DNA from: Lagopus muta
Lineage: Eukaryota; Chordata; Aves; Galliformes; Phasianidae
Assembly (NCBI RefSeq): GCF_023343835.1
Contig: NC_064439.1
Location: 35,596,508 to 35,660,507, forward strand
DNA: 64,000 nt
Direction of reading: 5' to 3'
Made by a program: the position numbers and the translations under genes. The notes under the pieces are model-generated. The model worked only from the letters and a program-made list of their open reading frames with translations. It was not told the DNA's origin and did no database searches. Numbering within the stretch: the stretch's first letter is position 1; the number at the start of each line of letters is the position of its first letter. This document shows positions 1 to 14,064 of the stretch, in pieces.

Positions 1-3000
1 AAAAGGTTTAACACAGTGAAAACCTAAAAGCAGCATATGAAAAATGAATTCATGGAATAACTTTCTATTATTTGTTCATTCATTTATTCCCATTCATAGT
101 CACATTACATGCTAACATTTGCTTACGTTTGTAAGCACGTATTGGTATGTGTAAATTTTCCTTGTGTGATTAAGGGCAAAACCATCATGAGAAGTAAAAA
201 TACAAAAAAGTAGTTGTTAATGATCCATGATACAAATTGGCAGAGATGGCACTGAGATCAAAGAAGCTGTGTAAATCAGAGGAACATTTTCACCTATTAC
301 ACAATAATAGATGGTTATAGTACTCACTAAAAGGATTCTCTCATCTCTTGAGGAAAATTAAGTACAGGTCCATTAACTCATAAAGAGAAGTTTTTGTAGT
401 TTTCTCTTACTCTTGTTCATTGAAAAAAGTTAATGAAATAGAATAAATGTTCTAGACTATATTTTTACCTGTAGTGATGTTCAGGATGCCCCTGAAACAA
501 CTAATTATGAAAACATGAGAAGTACTTTATATTGTTTAAATTCCAAGGAAAACTTGAATTATGATTTATGAGGTCTATAATTTCTAGTTTTTGAACCATG
601 TGAAACCTGCTAAGTTTCAGTGAGACCATATTCCTTTCAATCAGTCTCACAGGGCGAGGAAGGGGAGATAACAATCATCTTAGTACAATGCTTGCTCATT
701 TAATTCAGCTCTTTAAGATGATTACTTTATGAAGATCACACATCTGCTCGTTTTCCATTTCATAGTCACATATCTCAAATGAAGATCCCAGGTGATCACA
801 TAAGATTATGTTTAATGTCTTAAAAATCATTTTATCTGCATGGTAAGTACATTACAATTATGCTTTGTGGTTCTTACAAAGGCCATAGGAAAAGATTTTT
901 GAGAACAAGATGCACTATGATTGCTTGTGACTCAAGACTCAGAATTCCAGCATTTCTTCTGTAAGGAAAGATAGAGATTTGGTTTTCACAAAGTGAGGAA
1001 CTAGAACAGCTAATTTCTCACTCAGTTTTGACTCTATGAAGACAAATCTAACCAAACACCCTGTCTTCCTCAACCAGCCCTGCTTCTTTGAGAAATACGT
1101 AGAAAGTATTTTAAAATCTTTAAATTTGCTGACATTACAATCTAGAATGAAAGTTAAAAGTACTTAATAATGCATTTGGGATTAATAAATCTGATTTTGT
1201 ATGTCAGTGATCAAGGGATTTGTTAAAGGACAGCTCACTGAATTGATGTTTAATGCTCATCTAAGGATAAACTAAGTTTTGCAATATAATTAAACGAGCA
1301 GTAATGCAGAATCACAGTCTTATTAATATGTTAGCCTTGTAAAATATTTTAGTATTTCAGGCATCTAACAAGATAGCCAAGGCAAGTTAATTAGATTTCA
1401 AGTGAGTTGCTAACCATGCTAATTTATATTTTATGAGATTATTAATTAAAAATCAACATGCTTTAGCTTCGGTGCAGTACCTTACTGTATTTTATTACCA
1501 GCTTTGACTTACAAGTAAATTAAACAATACAAGCATAAAGGATTAGATGAGTGCAACTAACCATTTATTGCTAATATACTAAAAATTATGCTGCAAATGG
1601 TTTATCTTTTACACTCTTATTATAGCTTATGAAGGGCTCTCTCTAGCAGTCAGTCCAATATGTGAATTTTCTATGCAAATTAAAATATGGGGCTAAGAAA
1701 ATAAATATGTTTATTGAGGCACTTCCTATGTTCTCATTTCATTCATGAGGAAAATTATATTATAAATGGAAAAAAAAAAAAAAAGAAAAAAAAAAAAAAA
1801 AAAAAAGAAAAAAGAACATCAAATGTTAAGAAATGCTGCATTGACAGGTATTTTTTTCCATTAGGCTCAAGTCACCAAATAAACAGTTCTTTGATCAAAT
1901 TCACATTTCACTGAAGAACTATGCCTATTCATGCAATTGCTGTGTTAAGCTCAGCAGAATTAAATACTCTGCTAATATTTCCATTCACAACTGTTACAAA
2001 GAAAAGCCCTATTTATGCTATATAGTATTTTGCCCCATACACAGTAATGTTAGGTCAAGTGGGTACTGATTCTGAATGACAGCAGGATCTACAGGTAAAC
2101 ATATGTATGAGTCTCTATTAAATTTTTCAGAGATTGTGGGTGTTTCTTCTGCTTGCTATTCTGAACACCCAACCAATTGGACAGCTCACTTGTTCAGTTA
2201 TTTTCCAGCTCATCTTTCAGGATATGTAAATCCAGGTGGTAAATACTTCTCTGATTTCCAGCAGGACTTTCTTGCTCCCTTACTGTTTATCAAATCCTCT
2301 ACAATTGCTTTAATCTGAGGTTTCCTTCATAGAAGCTCTTTCTTGAAGAGACTTCCTATAGGGCTCTGAAAACCACTACAAAGTGAGACAGTGTAGCTTG
2401 TTTAACAAATACTGGCATCTTCTGACTTGGTTGCAAACCACAGCCAAGTAGCTCTGGGTTTGTCTGGTTTAGAATGTCTTGCTGTAGAAAATTCATTTCT
2501 TGTAGCATCTTTACTCCATAGTATGACCTCAATGTAAGGATGTTGTTTACTTTCTGTAAGCTTTAGACTAAAATAGTAAGTTATTGAAGTGACCATTTTT
2601 CCCTGCAGGGTATCTTTTCACTCCTGTTCAGCAATCAGTCTGAGCTACACAGAAACTGATTTGTTTCATTAAAAGTTGGATATCTAGCCCAGGTTTTGCA
2701 CATTTTAGTACAATAAATATTTTGTTGCAAGCCTCTTAGTAGTTTATCTTCCCACAAGTAAGCAGGACAGAATCCTGCATCTTACATTAAGAATCTTATG
2801 ATTACGGTTTTGCAGATCTTTGCGCATCTGTCTGGACAACATGTTGATTTTCTCAAGGATAAGACTATTTTTTTCATTCAGTAAAGCCATTGGGTGCATT
2901 TCAATATTCCTAATCTTTGCCCATGACACTGTAAATATTCAGTATCATACTCCACTCAGCATTAAAGATCATGAAATATTCTAGATACCAGGTAGCATTA

Positions 3001-5817
3001 CCTAATGTCATACAGTCAACAACACAGGGAACCCAGTGCATAGAAAACTGAGCTCTCCTCTTTGCCACCACAAAAAAAAAAAAAAAGATTTCATTTCCAT
3101 TTTCCTCATTGTTGCTGTACTGTGTTTAGGGTTTTGATTCATTTAGCATATTTTTTAACTTGTTCTATAAAAAATATCTATATTCAAAGTCTTAGACATT
3201 TTTTACATTTACTGGGGACTCCAACAGCTGTGAGATATCATTATTACTAAATAAAACCTAAGTGTCTTGGAGTCCTTTTATCCAAGCTATTCCAAGCTAT
3301 ATATATGTTTCATGTGCAGTACAGACAACTGTGAATTCAACATAGGTAATTATGCATTCAGTTTGAAATTTCCCAGTATTTACTCTGTCATCCCTGCATG
3401 GAATTATTCAGTGGCAAATCAAATATGAGGTGGCAAGTAGCATTTGCAATAACTTTATTTATTTGTACTTCTCTGTACAGCTAACCCAAAATGTCATCTG
3501 TAAAAATGTTGCTAAATCATGCCTTGGCAATTCTTTTTACGTCTTACAGGCAGACCATCCAGAAACATTAAAAGCTCAACAAGCCAGTGCACTTAACAAA
3601 CATTTGAAAAAGAGGGCATTTTATCAACAACAGGAAATATATTCCTTTCCTCCCCTTAAGGATCCTCAGACTCTTTGTGGCTCACAGGATGTAATCAAAC
3701 CTGTAGGTAGAGAAAATTAAAAGAGTCCAAAAGATTTCTACTGAGAGTAGATTGCTCACAGATCTTTGGTTTTCTACATGACAGGATTCCACCTCTATTA
3801 AATGCTGCAGTACCAATAAGAAAAGCCACTTTCTTTACAGGCTGATGTCCAAGGATCCTTGCCTTTATACTTAGGGCAGTCAGAAGTGGCCACTGAGCAC
3901 TACACTACCATTCTGTGCCAATGACTTCTCCGTTCTTCAAGGTGCTCTGATTGAGAGGCACAGGGTAAGAAACTGCTTCCCTCTGAACGCCCTACTTCTG
4001 CTTTGGGCTTAGTATTGTTGTGTTCTGTGTTGTTGCTTTTTGTTTTTTTTTTTTTAAATCCAATGATAGCGTGTATCACAGTGAGTGGTTAAGTCCTCAG
4101 CCAAAAGAAACACCTGCAGCCTCTGGGACATGAACACACAGAGAAAACTATTCTGCTGTTCTACTGTTATAGGAAGATATTATTCACGGTCAAATGACAC
4201 AGCTAGGCTGTGAGCTCTGGAAATTAATAACATGTATTTTCACAGTTAAAAGGGCCTCTGACAAATTCATCTTAATCTACTCTTGTTTGCTTCAAGATCA
4301 TAACCATGGTTTTGGATTTATGCATGCTAAACCTCATTGTTACTTGACTCCACCTATAAATGGAACAACAGGATGAGCTACTTATTCTCTTATTTTCTCG
4401 TCTATTCAGCCAAACACAGATGATATTTGGTCTTGTATACTGCTGAAACCACTGAAAAGGCCAGTCAATATCACTTACCTCCAAATTATTTTTATCAGCA
4501 GAAAATAATTAGTCTGAGATCACTTAGTTAAACTCAGAAAATTTCAAGTTTCTCCTAAAATTGAGGGCTTTTGTTAATTCCTTTAGAACTTGCTTTAAAA
4601 TCGTGAAAATTGTTGGTTTCTTTCATATGAACTACTGAATACCAATATTTTATTTCATGTATTCATGCAGTAATTTTCCTCACAAGCCAAATAAGCAAGA
4701 ACATGAAAGAATATTAGTATAAAATTGCTGTATGCAATAAAATACAGTGTTCAGAAAACTGAAGTGCAAGGTTTATAAATATTAAATATATCAGATTTTA
4801 AAGGTCTTGCCACTCTCCTAATATTGTAGTGTTTTAGATTATATTTAAACAGTTCCAAACACATTCTGAGAGATACATTTGTTTTTGCTTAGGCTGGAAC
4901 ATGAGAGCATATTTTTGCTTTAGGCTCAAAGGCCCAGTGATGGCTTACAGACATAATTTCTGGCCAGGAAATCTGAGAGAAATTGAAGTAAAAGGGAAAT
5001 ATTAGCTCCTTTGCATCTTGAACCACCAAAGGAGTATAGGAAAAAGTCTGATTTCCAGTTGTTCTTTTTTAAAAAAAATAAATACCTCCTTGTAACAATT
5101 GAAGTGCTTACTGAAGAAAAACACCTGGAATGTTATATTTGAAATCCTGAAAATATAAACAGCAATAATAAAACTCAGAATAGCTTGAATTAATTTAAAA
5201 CTTCTAAATATTGGTTTCAGTCAAGATTCTTTTTTAGTATGCAAGCCAGATTCTCATCATTATTACCCTGATGCTTTTAGTTTAATAAATTAAAGATAAA
5301 GTTGATGAAGAGAAAGTTAACACAGTCCTAGGAATATTCAACAGGTTGACAGCTATTTTGTACTCAATAATTTATGAGAACAAGATGTCTCCATTACATT
5401 AATAATTCCTTTGCATTTCATTCAATTATGCTGTTATTTTGGATGTTTATTATTTAGAGAAAAGATGGCTTTTGAAGGGCAAAGTGGATGTTCTGGGCTG
5501 AAATAATTGTTGAGCTCTAGAGATTACTGATCTGTTATTAATGTCCATCCATAAAACAGACTGACCACATGCAGATATTTTTTTAAAAAATAAACTCATG
5601 CTTGAAAAGAGGATATGTATGAAGTTGAAATCTTTGATTAAACAGAATAGGTCAGAATTTTTTCAAATATCTGTTTCCCTCCCTGAAAAATTAGAATTCA
5701 CTGAAGCCCAAAGTTGCTGTTTTCAAAATTTGCTATAATTGGTAGGGCTATGACCTTACCATGGCTTTCATATATGACTAATACAAGCCAATTAATAAAA
5801 AGCAGTGTTCTTCTTAT
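1..5817. other. AT-rich intergenic or intronic DNA, no gene seen
   Basis: I see no long open frame, splice-flanked exon-like block or RNA gene in this stretch. It holds short A-runs (1770-1815, about 3069-3086), a T-run near 4038 and a short tandem of about 10 bases near 3287-3302. The small open frames here lack any family signature and have the composition of chance frames. Confidence 0.6.
1770..1815 (+). repeat. A-rich simple repeat
   Basis: Two long A-runs are separated by single G residues. No LINE or SINE body is recognisable directly upstream, so this is either a microsatellite or the tail of an unrecognised retroposed sequence. Confidence 0.8.
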
Positions 5818-6485
5818 CACAGAATTGTAGGGTTTGGAAAGGACTTCTGGAAATCATCAAGTCCAACACCTTTCTATAGCAAGTTACCTAGAAAAATGGG
5901 AAAGATACACAGGAAAGCATCTAGGCAAGTCTTGAACATCTCCAGCGGAGACCCTACAACATCTCTGGGCATCCAGTTCCAGTATTCTGTCACCTCACAG
6001 TAAAGAAATTCTTCCTCATATATGCATGCAACTTCCAGTGATCCACTTTGTGCCCATTGCCCCTTGTCTTGTCACTGCACATCCCTCAGAAGAGCCCGGT
6101 CCCACCCATTTGAATCCTACACTTTAGGTATTTATAAACAGTCATGAAATTCCCTCTCAGTTTTCTCTTCTCCAGGCTGAAGTGTCCCAGATTTCTTGTA
6201 CAGCAGATGCTCCAGGCCCTTGATTGTGGCCTTCCACTGTACTCTCTCTCGATCATCCTGTCTTTTTGTACTGAGGAGCCCAGAACTGGATACTTCAGAT
6301 GTGGCCTCGCCAGGGCAGAGTAGAGAGGAAGGATCACCTCCCTCAACCTGCTGGCCACTCTCTTTTTAATGTACCCCAGAGTACCACTGATCTTGGCCAC
6401 AAGAGCACACTGCTGGCCAATCTGTTGCCACCAGGACACCCACGTCCTTTTCTGTAGAGGTCACTTCCAGTATGTCATCCCCTAA
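5818..6485 (-). mobile_element. CR1 LINE, 5'-truncated, C-terminal RT and 3' UTR
   Basis: CR1 is the dominant avian non-LTR retrotransposon; ORF2 encodes an endonuclease and reverse transcriptase. Read on the minus strand, this copy starts late in ORF2 and runs to the 3' end, where the reverse complement of a CR1 terminus (CAGAATTGTAGGGTTTGG, near 5819) is seen. A 117-residue open frame at 6086-6439 holds the RT C-terminal signature, with stretches such as LARPHLKY, a later GHFSLEKRKLRG and a VYKYLK block. The octamer tail is degenerate and several parts of the ORF are out of frame. It is therefore an old, inactive, 5'-truncated insertion. Confidence 0.88.
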
Positions 6486-7121
6486 ACTTTTCTGATGCAT
6501 CCTGGTGTATCATCTATATATGTGATTAGAGGACGCTGAAACTGCTGAATTCACTGCCCATTTTCAAATACTCTCTACTTACATTTTTCCTAGGAAGGGG
6601 ATTTCATACACTGGCAGCTGTGAGTTTCATCCCCTTTGCAAACCTTGCTGAAATTTTGTATTGCTTTTCTTTTTTCTTTGTCTCTGATAAATTGCAGACG
6701 TCACAGATTGTAAGCTGCACGGAACTGCAGACTCATGCAAACTCACTATAACACGTAACAACTTTATGACATCGTATCTAACATGCTGCTGTAGATCATT
6801 CACTTTGACTAACAACATCAATGCAGTGCAGCTGCAACTGTTTTGCACACCCTTCACAACAGACTGCAGTGAGAGATTCACTGCTTAGCCAGAAGCATTC
6901 AGAGATGGACATAAAGCGTCAAAGGATAAGCACAAAATCCTTTACAAGACAATTACCATTTTGTCTTCATTCTGGCAAATTGTCATTAAATCCTCTTATT
7001 CTGTAATATCTAAATAATAATTAATCTCTGATATACTTTTTTTTTTTCTGTTGTACTGTAAACACAGGAAAGCACACTGAGTTTACAGCAATTAAGTTTT
7101 TATTTTTATCTATTTATTCAT
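6486..7121. other. Unique AT-rich DNA between CR1 pieces
   Basis: No gene or repeat family was recognised. Small frames on both strands (for example around 6627-7006) have no recognisable motif. Confidence 0.5.
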
Positions 7122-7304
7122 TAATTTTGTGGAGATCCGGATCCTGATAAAATACATCCTGGCGTCCTGAAGTAAATGGCTGACGTGATATTTGAAAAGT
7201 CATGACGGCCAGGTGAAGTCCCTGGTGATCAGAAAAAAGGCAATTTAGCACTCATTTTTAAAAAGGATAGAAGGAATGACGCAGAGAACTATGACCTATC
7301 AGCC
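7122..7304 (+). mobile_element. CR1 LINE internal fragment (RT N-terminal region)
   Basis: The plus strand reads as CR1 ORF2 just inside the reverse transcriptase. It shows the block around 'ggcgtcctgaag', then 'tttgaaaagtcatg', 'ggtgaagtccctggtga', 'catttttaaaaa' and 'aactatgacctatcagcctc', which correspond to the GE-V-P-DW, PIFKK and NYRP(V/I)SL stretches of CR1-type RTs. Both ends are truncated. It abuts a short CR1 3' tail in the opposite orientation. Confidence 0.65.
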
Positions 7305-7345
7305 TCATAGAATCATAGAATGACCAAAGTTGGAAAAGGTGATAT
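7305..7345 (-). mobile_element. CR1 LINE 3'-end scrap
   Basis: The string 'atagaatcatagaatg' followed by a 'gttggaaaagg' block is the reverse complement of a CR1 3' terminus (octamer repeat plus terminal UTR). Only about 40 bp remain. The adjoining CR1 internal piece lies in the opposite orientation, so these are two events or an inversion. Confidence 0.6.
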
Positions 7346-7627
7346 GCAATAACAAGCACACATTTTGATAGCAGATCTATTACATGCACCCCAACAGAGC
7401 AGAATTTTCAAAACACATTTACATTTGATTTGAAATTTGATTTTCTTTTGCTTCTAAACTCTTCCTGATGCATGATTGAAAGATACTGAAGTTCTGTTAG
7501 TGCTGTAATCTGCTTGAATAAGTATCTTTCACAAGTGTACTAAGACAAGTTGATATCTTGCTATAGTATGCTGACAATCCTCTTCTTTTTTCTTGTAGTT
7601 TCCTATATATGCCATTGATTTGCTTGC

Positions 7628-7628
7628 T

Positions 7629-7660
<32 letters not shown>
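7628..7660. repeat. Poly-T tract
   Basis: A T-run of about 33 bases is interrupted by one C. On the minus strand it produces lysine-rich spurious frames. Confidence 0.85.
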
Positions 7661-10023
7661 GTCATCAGGGTTTTTTGCATTTCTATTCCTGAGATAAACT
7701 GCCTTAGTAACAGGCATATTCGTATGCTCTTTGAAGTGTATTCCTCAGCAAAGAAGAGATCATACCTCATGGATTTCTCTTGCATCTGCAAAATCCATCA
7801 GGTTTCCGGATAATGACAAATATATCTGCAAGTCAGAACTGAGATCCCTTTTATTAATGAGCATAGTGACTCAACTGTCACATAGTTTTATTTCATATCA
7901 AGGGTGACAGGAGAAATGTATAAAATCTGTGTACGATGACCAAACATAGACATCATAAACATATAATTTATGTTCTTTAACCAGTCAAAGGTTGTCTAAT
8001 AATGGTAGCCAAGCCAATGTGGCCAAAAAGTTATTCATCATATCTTTAAGCTGATGTCTACGGTATACTATGTAGGCAGAGCACTACTCTCCAGTTAAAT
8101 GTGTCTGCACCACAGAAACCTACATTTGCTTTCATGAGTGATATTAATGATGAGATTAGACTAGGCACAGATTAGGTAGTAGTTGGCTGACTACAGCTCT
8201 GCTGACGTTTAACGTTTTCACTCATCCAGTTGAGATGATACTAAAAGCTCAACTACAAAGAGTGCATCAGCTGCACCTTGTTGTGTCTCAGATAGCACAC
8301 CTGCTTAGTTTACAGCTGATGTTCTATAGCCAATGATAAAATCTTGTGTTTGCTTAGGCTGACATAAGACACCATACACGCTGGTGTGCAAGGTCATTGC
8401 TAACTGTGAATTGTTGTCTTTGCAGCTGTAAATAGTAATGAACTATCATTACCATTCAGTTTTCCATATGTTACTAAATAATTTGCATAATTAACTCCAC
8501 ATTTAAAATGATCCATGTCTACAAATGTATATGCTTATGCTAGGTCCAAGAGCTTTAACATTCTACAGTATTTCAGTTACTTTATAAATTTCCTCAAGGT
8601 AGAAGTCTGTGTTAATTTTGCAATTCCACTTTGGATGGTCTCTCACTTTTCACTTTCTTATTGATAATTTTTTTGCTAATTATATGAAAGCATGCTAATG
8701 AAATATCTAAAACAGGCTGAATTAGGAAAACAAGTGCTGAAGTTTAAAAGCCAACAAATTAAATCTATTTTCTAGATTTCTAGAATTTAAATTTCTAGAT
8801 TTAAAAGCGCTGTAGTCAATTATTGTGTGTAGCTATTGAAAAATATGTATTATTTAACAATGTAAAAATGAATACTCACAAGAAAATAATACATTTAGTG
8901 ATGTTTTTGTTTGTTTGTAACAGAACATTTAAGTTGTCCCAGCTTAAAATTTTGGGTTTAGATCTCAGGAATTCTCCCAGGATGGAAAAAATACTTCTAA
9001 TAATTTGACTGCCAATGCTTCTATGCAGTCACTGAAAAAACTGTAAACACAATATTCAGAAAAAGAAAGCAAACTCTCCCAACATGTTGCACAGCAATCC
9101 CTGATTGAACTGCTGATATCAGCTCATGTTCTTTAACCATGTTCTCTTAACCATATGAGCTGACATTCTCAGGTAATAATACTTGCAGTTTTTCCTCAGT
9201 CAGTTGTTCTAAGTTGACAGAGGCATATCTGTTGAGTCTTACCTTGATTTGGCTCTCTTCCAACTCATAAATATATATCATATCAATGATTCAAGTATAA
9301 GAGTCATAACAGTCATTCAAGGCATACTGAAAAGGCAGCCACAGTGAATCTGTGAGGCATTATTGAGTAGACTATCAAGAGTTCTGACAAACATGGAAAT
9401 ATTGTCAATGGTACACTGACAAGCATTAGAATCAGATTGAATTACTGTAGTGCAGAGTAAATTAGATAGTAGAGCTTGAAAGAGAGCTACCCACGAGTAT
9501 ATAAAGTATATTTAACAGAAGAGTTGTTATCAAATGTAAGATGTAAAATCTTGCTATAACAAGATGGCAGCACATGACTGGTTTTTATTTAAATTAAAAA
9601 TCACAGAGAGTGAAATTCAAATGTCTGAAGTTAGGACCAACCAGGTATCAGTGTTGAAAGCAGCAGCTGCAGTGCATCTCCACTGAAATATAGACACCAT
9701 TGCCAACAGAAAGTAGTGAACATGTTAAAAGCTGTGTCATGATAGGTGACCATCTGTTTGTGTCTGTTGAAACTCTTGACCCCCTCAGGCCTTTCCAGGA
9801 AAATGTGACACATAATGTTCTTTATATTCTTCTTGTCTGAGATTTTAAAATAACTCAGGAATCTTTGTCTGCACAGAGAGTCAACATAGAATGAGCATAA
9901 GCCACATCTTGCAACATCTGTACTGTCTTTAAACAATGTTTGCTGTCACAGAGAGTCATTACATCACTTTCTGTAGATGACAGTACTTGAGACATCAAAG
10001 AACACAGATTTTTTTTCTTTCTG

Positions 10024-10044
10024 TTTTGTTGTTGTTGTTGTTGT
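10024..10044. repeat. (GTT)n microsatellite
   Basis: Several tandem GTT units lie next to a T-rich segment. Confidence 0.8.
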
Positions 10045-10591
10045 TTAAACTAGCAGAAATTCCTGATGATAGCAACATCAATGTCCACAAGTGCATTTCT
10101 TCTTTTCACTTTGAGTTGGGACTAAATGTCATGGGTACACATCATCTGAGCTGCAGTAGAGCCATTTTGTATTTTAACTGTACATTGTATGAGACTGAAT
10201 TGAAAGCTTTTGCCAGTAGTCATTTTACGAAGTTAAAATATTTTAAATTTATACTACACTGTAAATTTTTTAATCCTCTAAATATTTTTAAATATTATCT
10301 AAAGTCTACCACCCTAGGAAAATTTAATATGGTACACCTAAGCAGTATTGAGATATATTATCTTTTAGTACGATCATGTAATAAAATTAAATATCATTGT
10401 CCAGCATAATTTTTCCCAGGCAAAACAAATTATTCTATTCCCAATCTATGACAAAAATGTCAGTTCTTCTCTTGACTTAACCTGACATGTGGAAGAATGA
10501 AAAGTTTCCTTAACATTACTCCGAGGACACTCAAAAAATAGCTGTGTACCTTCTTTCACATTTCTTCTACCTCCATCTAAGTTTCGTGTGC

Positions 10592-10612
10592 TTTTTTTTT
10601 TTTTTTTTTTTT
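10592..10612. repeat. Poly-T tract
   Basis: An uninterrupted run of 21 T residues. Confidence 0.85.
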
Positions 10613-13600
10613 ACATATTTTCTATTAAAACCTCAGATATTCCTGCACAAAAATCTCACCTAGTTCTGAGAACAACGCCTTAAAGTGATAATAGTTTTTC
10701 AGAATGCACTGCTCCTGACATATAAGTCTAGCCACTTCAGGGTTTTTCCGTAGTGTCTGACATTCTACTTCACCTTTAGAAATCTTTATTTAGATTTCAT
10801 CTGAGAACAAACAAGATTTCTATAGGACTGATATTGATATTCTTTCAGATTTGCTTCCCTGTACATGCAGCATACATCTGATGCCTTCAAATCTCTTCTG
10901 AAATTCTGTTTTCAAGTGTTATAACTCTATGTGGAATTTAAAAAAAAAAAAAAATCAAGTATGTTCTGTGCCTGAATAAATCTTTCTTTAGTGCAAATCG
11001 GTTTCCTTTCTCTTCTGTATCATTTCACCTCCCATGTTAGAGCCCCATTTTGTGAAACATTCTAGCTTACTTATCTATGATTTACAACTTCTAGATGCAG
11101 ATACATTAGTTTTTCCAGATCTATGCAACATTTTCTGTCTCTATGGAAGTTCCTCTGAGATATCAGTCTTGATGCAAATGACTCTGTCACAGTTTTGCTT
11201 CATCAAAGTCTAGTCTTTATCCAAGTTTTGGTTTCATATCCTGCTTAGATGTCTTATCGGAAACGCAATTTCTTAAATAGTAAGATGTTTTTTCCATTGT
11301 TCCAGTAATTCTTCAGTATATTCACATCTTCCTGAAGTCTCTGTTTAAATACCACTCATATTTCTCTTTTGCGCGTTCTTCGGTACTCTTCCAGGGTCTG
11401 CAATAGCTTTGTGTCTTTCATTTGAGTTTATTGGAAGCAAAGAAAAACTTCTATAACTTCAGAACCTACTATTATAACAGGTAAACTTCTGCTTAATTTT
11501 CTTTTTTTCTGTTTTTCTTTTTTTTTTTTTTTCCTGGAAAAATTTATTCATTATTACAAGTAATTTTGTCTTTACCTCAGTTTTCTTTTTTATGCTTCTG
11601 AAGAACTTAATTCACAGAGGGGCTGGTAACCATCAGCTTTGCTAAAACTAAGCTAAAAATACTGTTTGCTTATGTTCGTTTATTTCAGCCATCACTCAAG
11701 GCCTAGTGTTCTTATGCAGTCCTTCCTCACTCCAGCTTTTCATGGCATGAGCTCTGTGCTAGGTGGTTTGACCTAACACACTCTAAATCCTCCTGAAAGG
11801 AGAAGCTCCCTTCCAACTAGAAATTTTGGCTGCATTACATGGGAGAAAGCAAGGCAAAGAGAGTAAACTCTTTAGATATATCACACACCTTTCCATCAAC
11901 CACATTTCAAATATGAACTAAAATCCTAGTACAGTCTCATTTCAGTTGATGCCTTTTTTGTCCCTCAAATCAGTGAGTTGAATCAATGGACGTACCTTAG
12001 CAGGCAATGCCATGGAAGGCTTGCATGTACAGTCACTCTGTATTGAAAGCAGATTATAGTAACAGACACAGGAGGGAGAGCACAATAAAAGGATAGATCT
12101 TATTAGTGTACTCATGGAAAAACATTGTTAACAATACTTGTCATTCCTTGATATTTCTGTTCAGACTCGGCCTATGTGAAATAAACTATGGATGGTTTCT
12201 CTGATACAGCATTTGGCATTTTTTTGGCAAATGTTCTAGTTGTCTGGGGTAACATTCTGTATATCCTGAAAAACAGTGGAGCAGAATGGACAAATAAACC
12301 CTTGTTAGATGCTAAATAAGCAAGGATAAGAAAATGAAATGAAGAGCTTCTAGAAATGGATAGATTCCATTCCATAGTGTTGTGTTGTGGATGCTGAGTG
12401 TTTAGAGATAATTATTCTCAGTCTTCCTAATTCAGAGTTTCCAGATGACACTTAAGATTTTCCCGTAAGTCTCATTTTTAGAAATATGTAATCAAATATA
12501 ATCTTTAGAGCAACTACATGGCAAATCATTGGTCTGATTTTCATGTCCACTGAGTACCTCAGGGTTTTATTTTTGAAAATCATTTTACTTTGCAATAACA
12601 TAAAGATGTAAAGAGCTTCTATCTTTAGATGCATACCACTACAGATCCAGGCTCCAGCTTCTTAGCTACAAATTACCTCATTACCCCAAGTTCCTTATGA
12701 CATCATTATCTCTTCTTAAATAGACAAAGCTTGAATTTCACGACCTTAAGTCACCTGTTCAGAGTAGCTGAATTATACGTTTCTTCTATTTCTGAGACGA
12801 AAACAAAAAATATTTCATTGCCTAATATTCAGTCTTAAGCCACATATGTTCGACAAGGAGTCGTGGGCAAGCCATTTCCTGGAAAAATTCCTCATGTTTG
12901 CAAATCCTCACTTATAACAGCACATAAAATGTCAGGATATGATGGGAGAGTTTATTTCTAGAGCCATAAGGAAGCCATGAAGTATTTTAGGCATGTTTTT
13001 CCCTGCTGGGTTTCGCTGCTTTGTAGAGCATATGCTGATTAGCATTAAGTAAGAGAGTCAGCTTGGAAGAATGATCTGTTATATGGGTCTGTATTGCCAA
13101 GGAACACCAAGTCAGAGAGGCAGGAATGCCAATACAAAAGATAAATCTAAATGCATTTATTCCGTAGCTTCCCACTTCTTTTGTCATAAAGAAAGACTGC
13201 AAGTCTGTTTCTCATATGTTTCCCATCTAACTCAAGACTTGGTAATGCACAGATTATAGAGTAATTTATTTTTTTTTTAATGCTGATATTGCTTATCAAA
13301 CATTAATGAGAACAACTATGTGTACTCTTCACATTTTATTTGATATATAAACAGAGCAGTGGGGTTAATTGTGAATGTTTATTTTTGAGTAGGGATGAAA
13401 ACCTACTCAGATGCTGCCATTTTTCAAGCTGTGAAGTTTTTCTCTCCATAGAACATATGCATTACTACATTCTGGCAAATATACCCACAAAAAATAAGCC
13501 ATGATAAGAATCTATTCTTTAATTTATTATTTTTTTTTTTCTGTTTGCAGTACAAGTTGAGAATTCATGACAGTTATATATAGTTTCCTCTCTCTCTAAA

Positions 13601-14016
13601 AGTATCAAAACAGCACATTAAATATTGGCCTCCTTGACTGTTCTGTCATATGAGCCTAAAGCTAATCATGAGTAGCGAAAGGAAGCATACTCAATTTGAA
13701 TAGTTTTGTGAAAAATTTTACAGTTCAGCAAAATAGAAATCCAGTTTAAAAATATGTCACTTATGCTAGACGTTGTGTGCAGGGCCAATGGCCTGAAACA
13801 TTCATTTTTCAATTGAAAACATCATTTTTAAAAATTATGCCTTCCAAGAATTCTTCCAGTTGTATGAACAGTGCTTCATAACACTGATCTCACTGATGTA
13901 ATGGCCTCCCCTTTTGATTTGCATGCTTTTATGCTTTTACATCACTCCCCAAGAGTCTCCATACTATAAGCCATAAAATAAGCTTGTATTTTGCCAAACT
14001 TCAAGAGTGAGCGTTT

Positions 14017-14064
14017 TTTTTTGTTTGTTTGGTTGGGTTTTTTTGTTGTTGTTGTTTTTTTTTA
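14017..14064. repeat. T/G-rich simple repeat
   Basis: Runs of T are mixed with GTTT and GTT units. Confidence 0.7.

Noticed and set aside
1714..1914. Lysine-rich open frame
   Set aside because: It is entirely explained by the A-rich tract at 1770-1815.
9987..10409. 140-codon open frame on the plus strand
   Set aside because: It starts in a T/GTT-rich tract, is rich in Leu, Phe, Tyr and Lys as expected from AT-rich DNA, and has no recognisable domain or codon bias.
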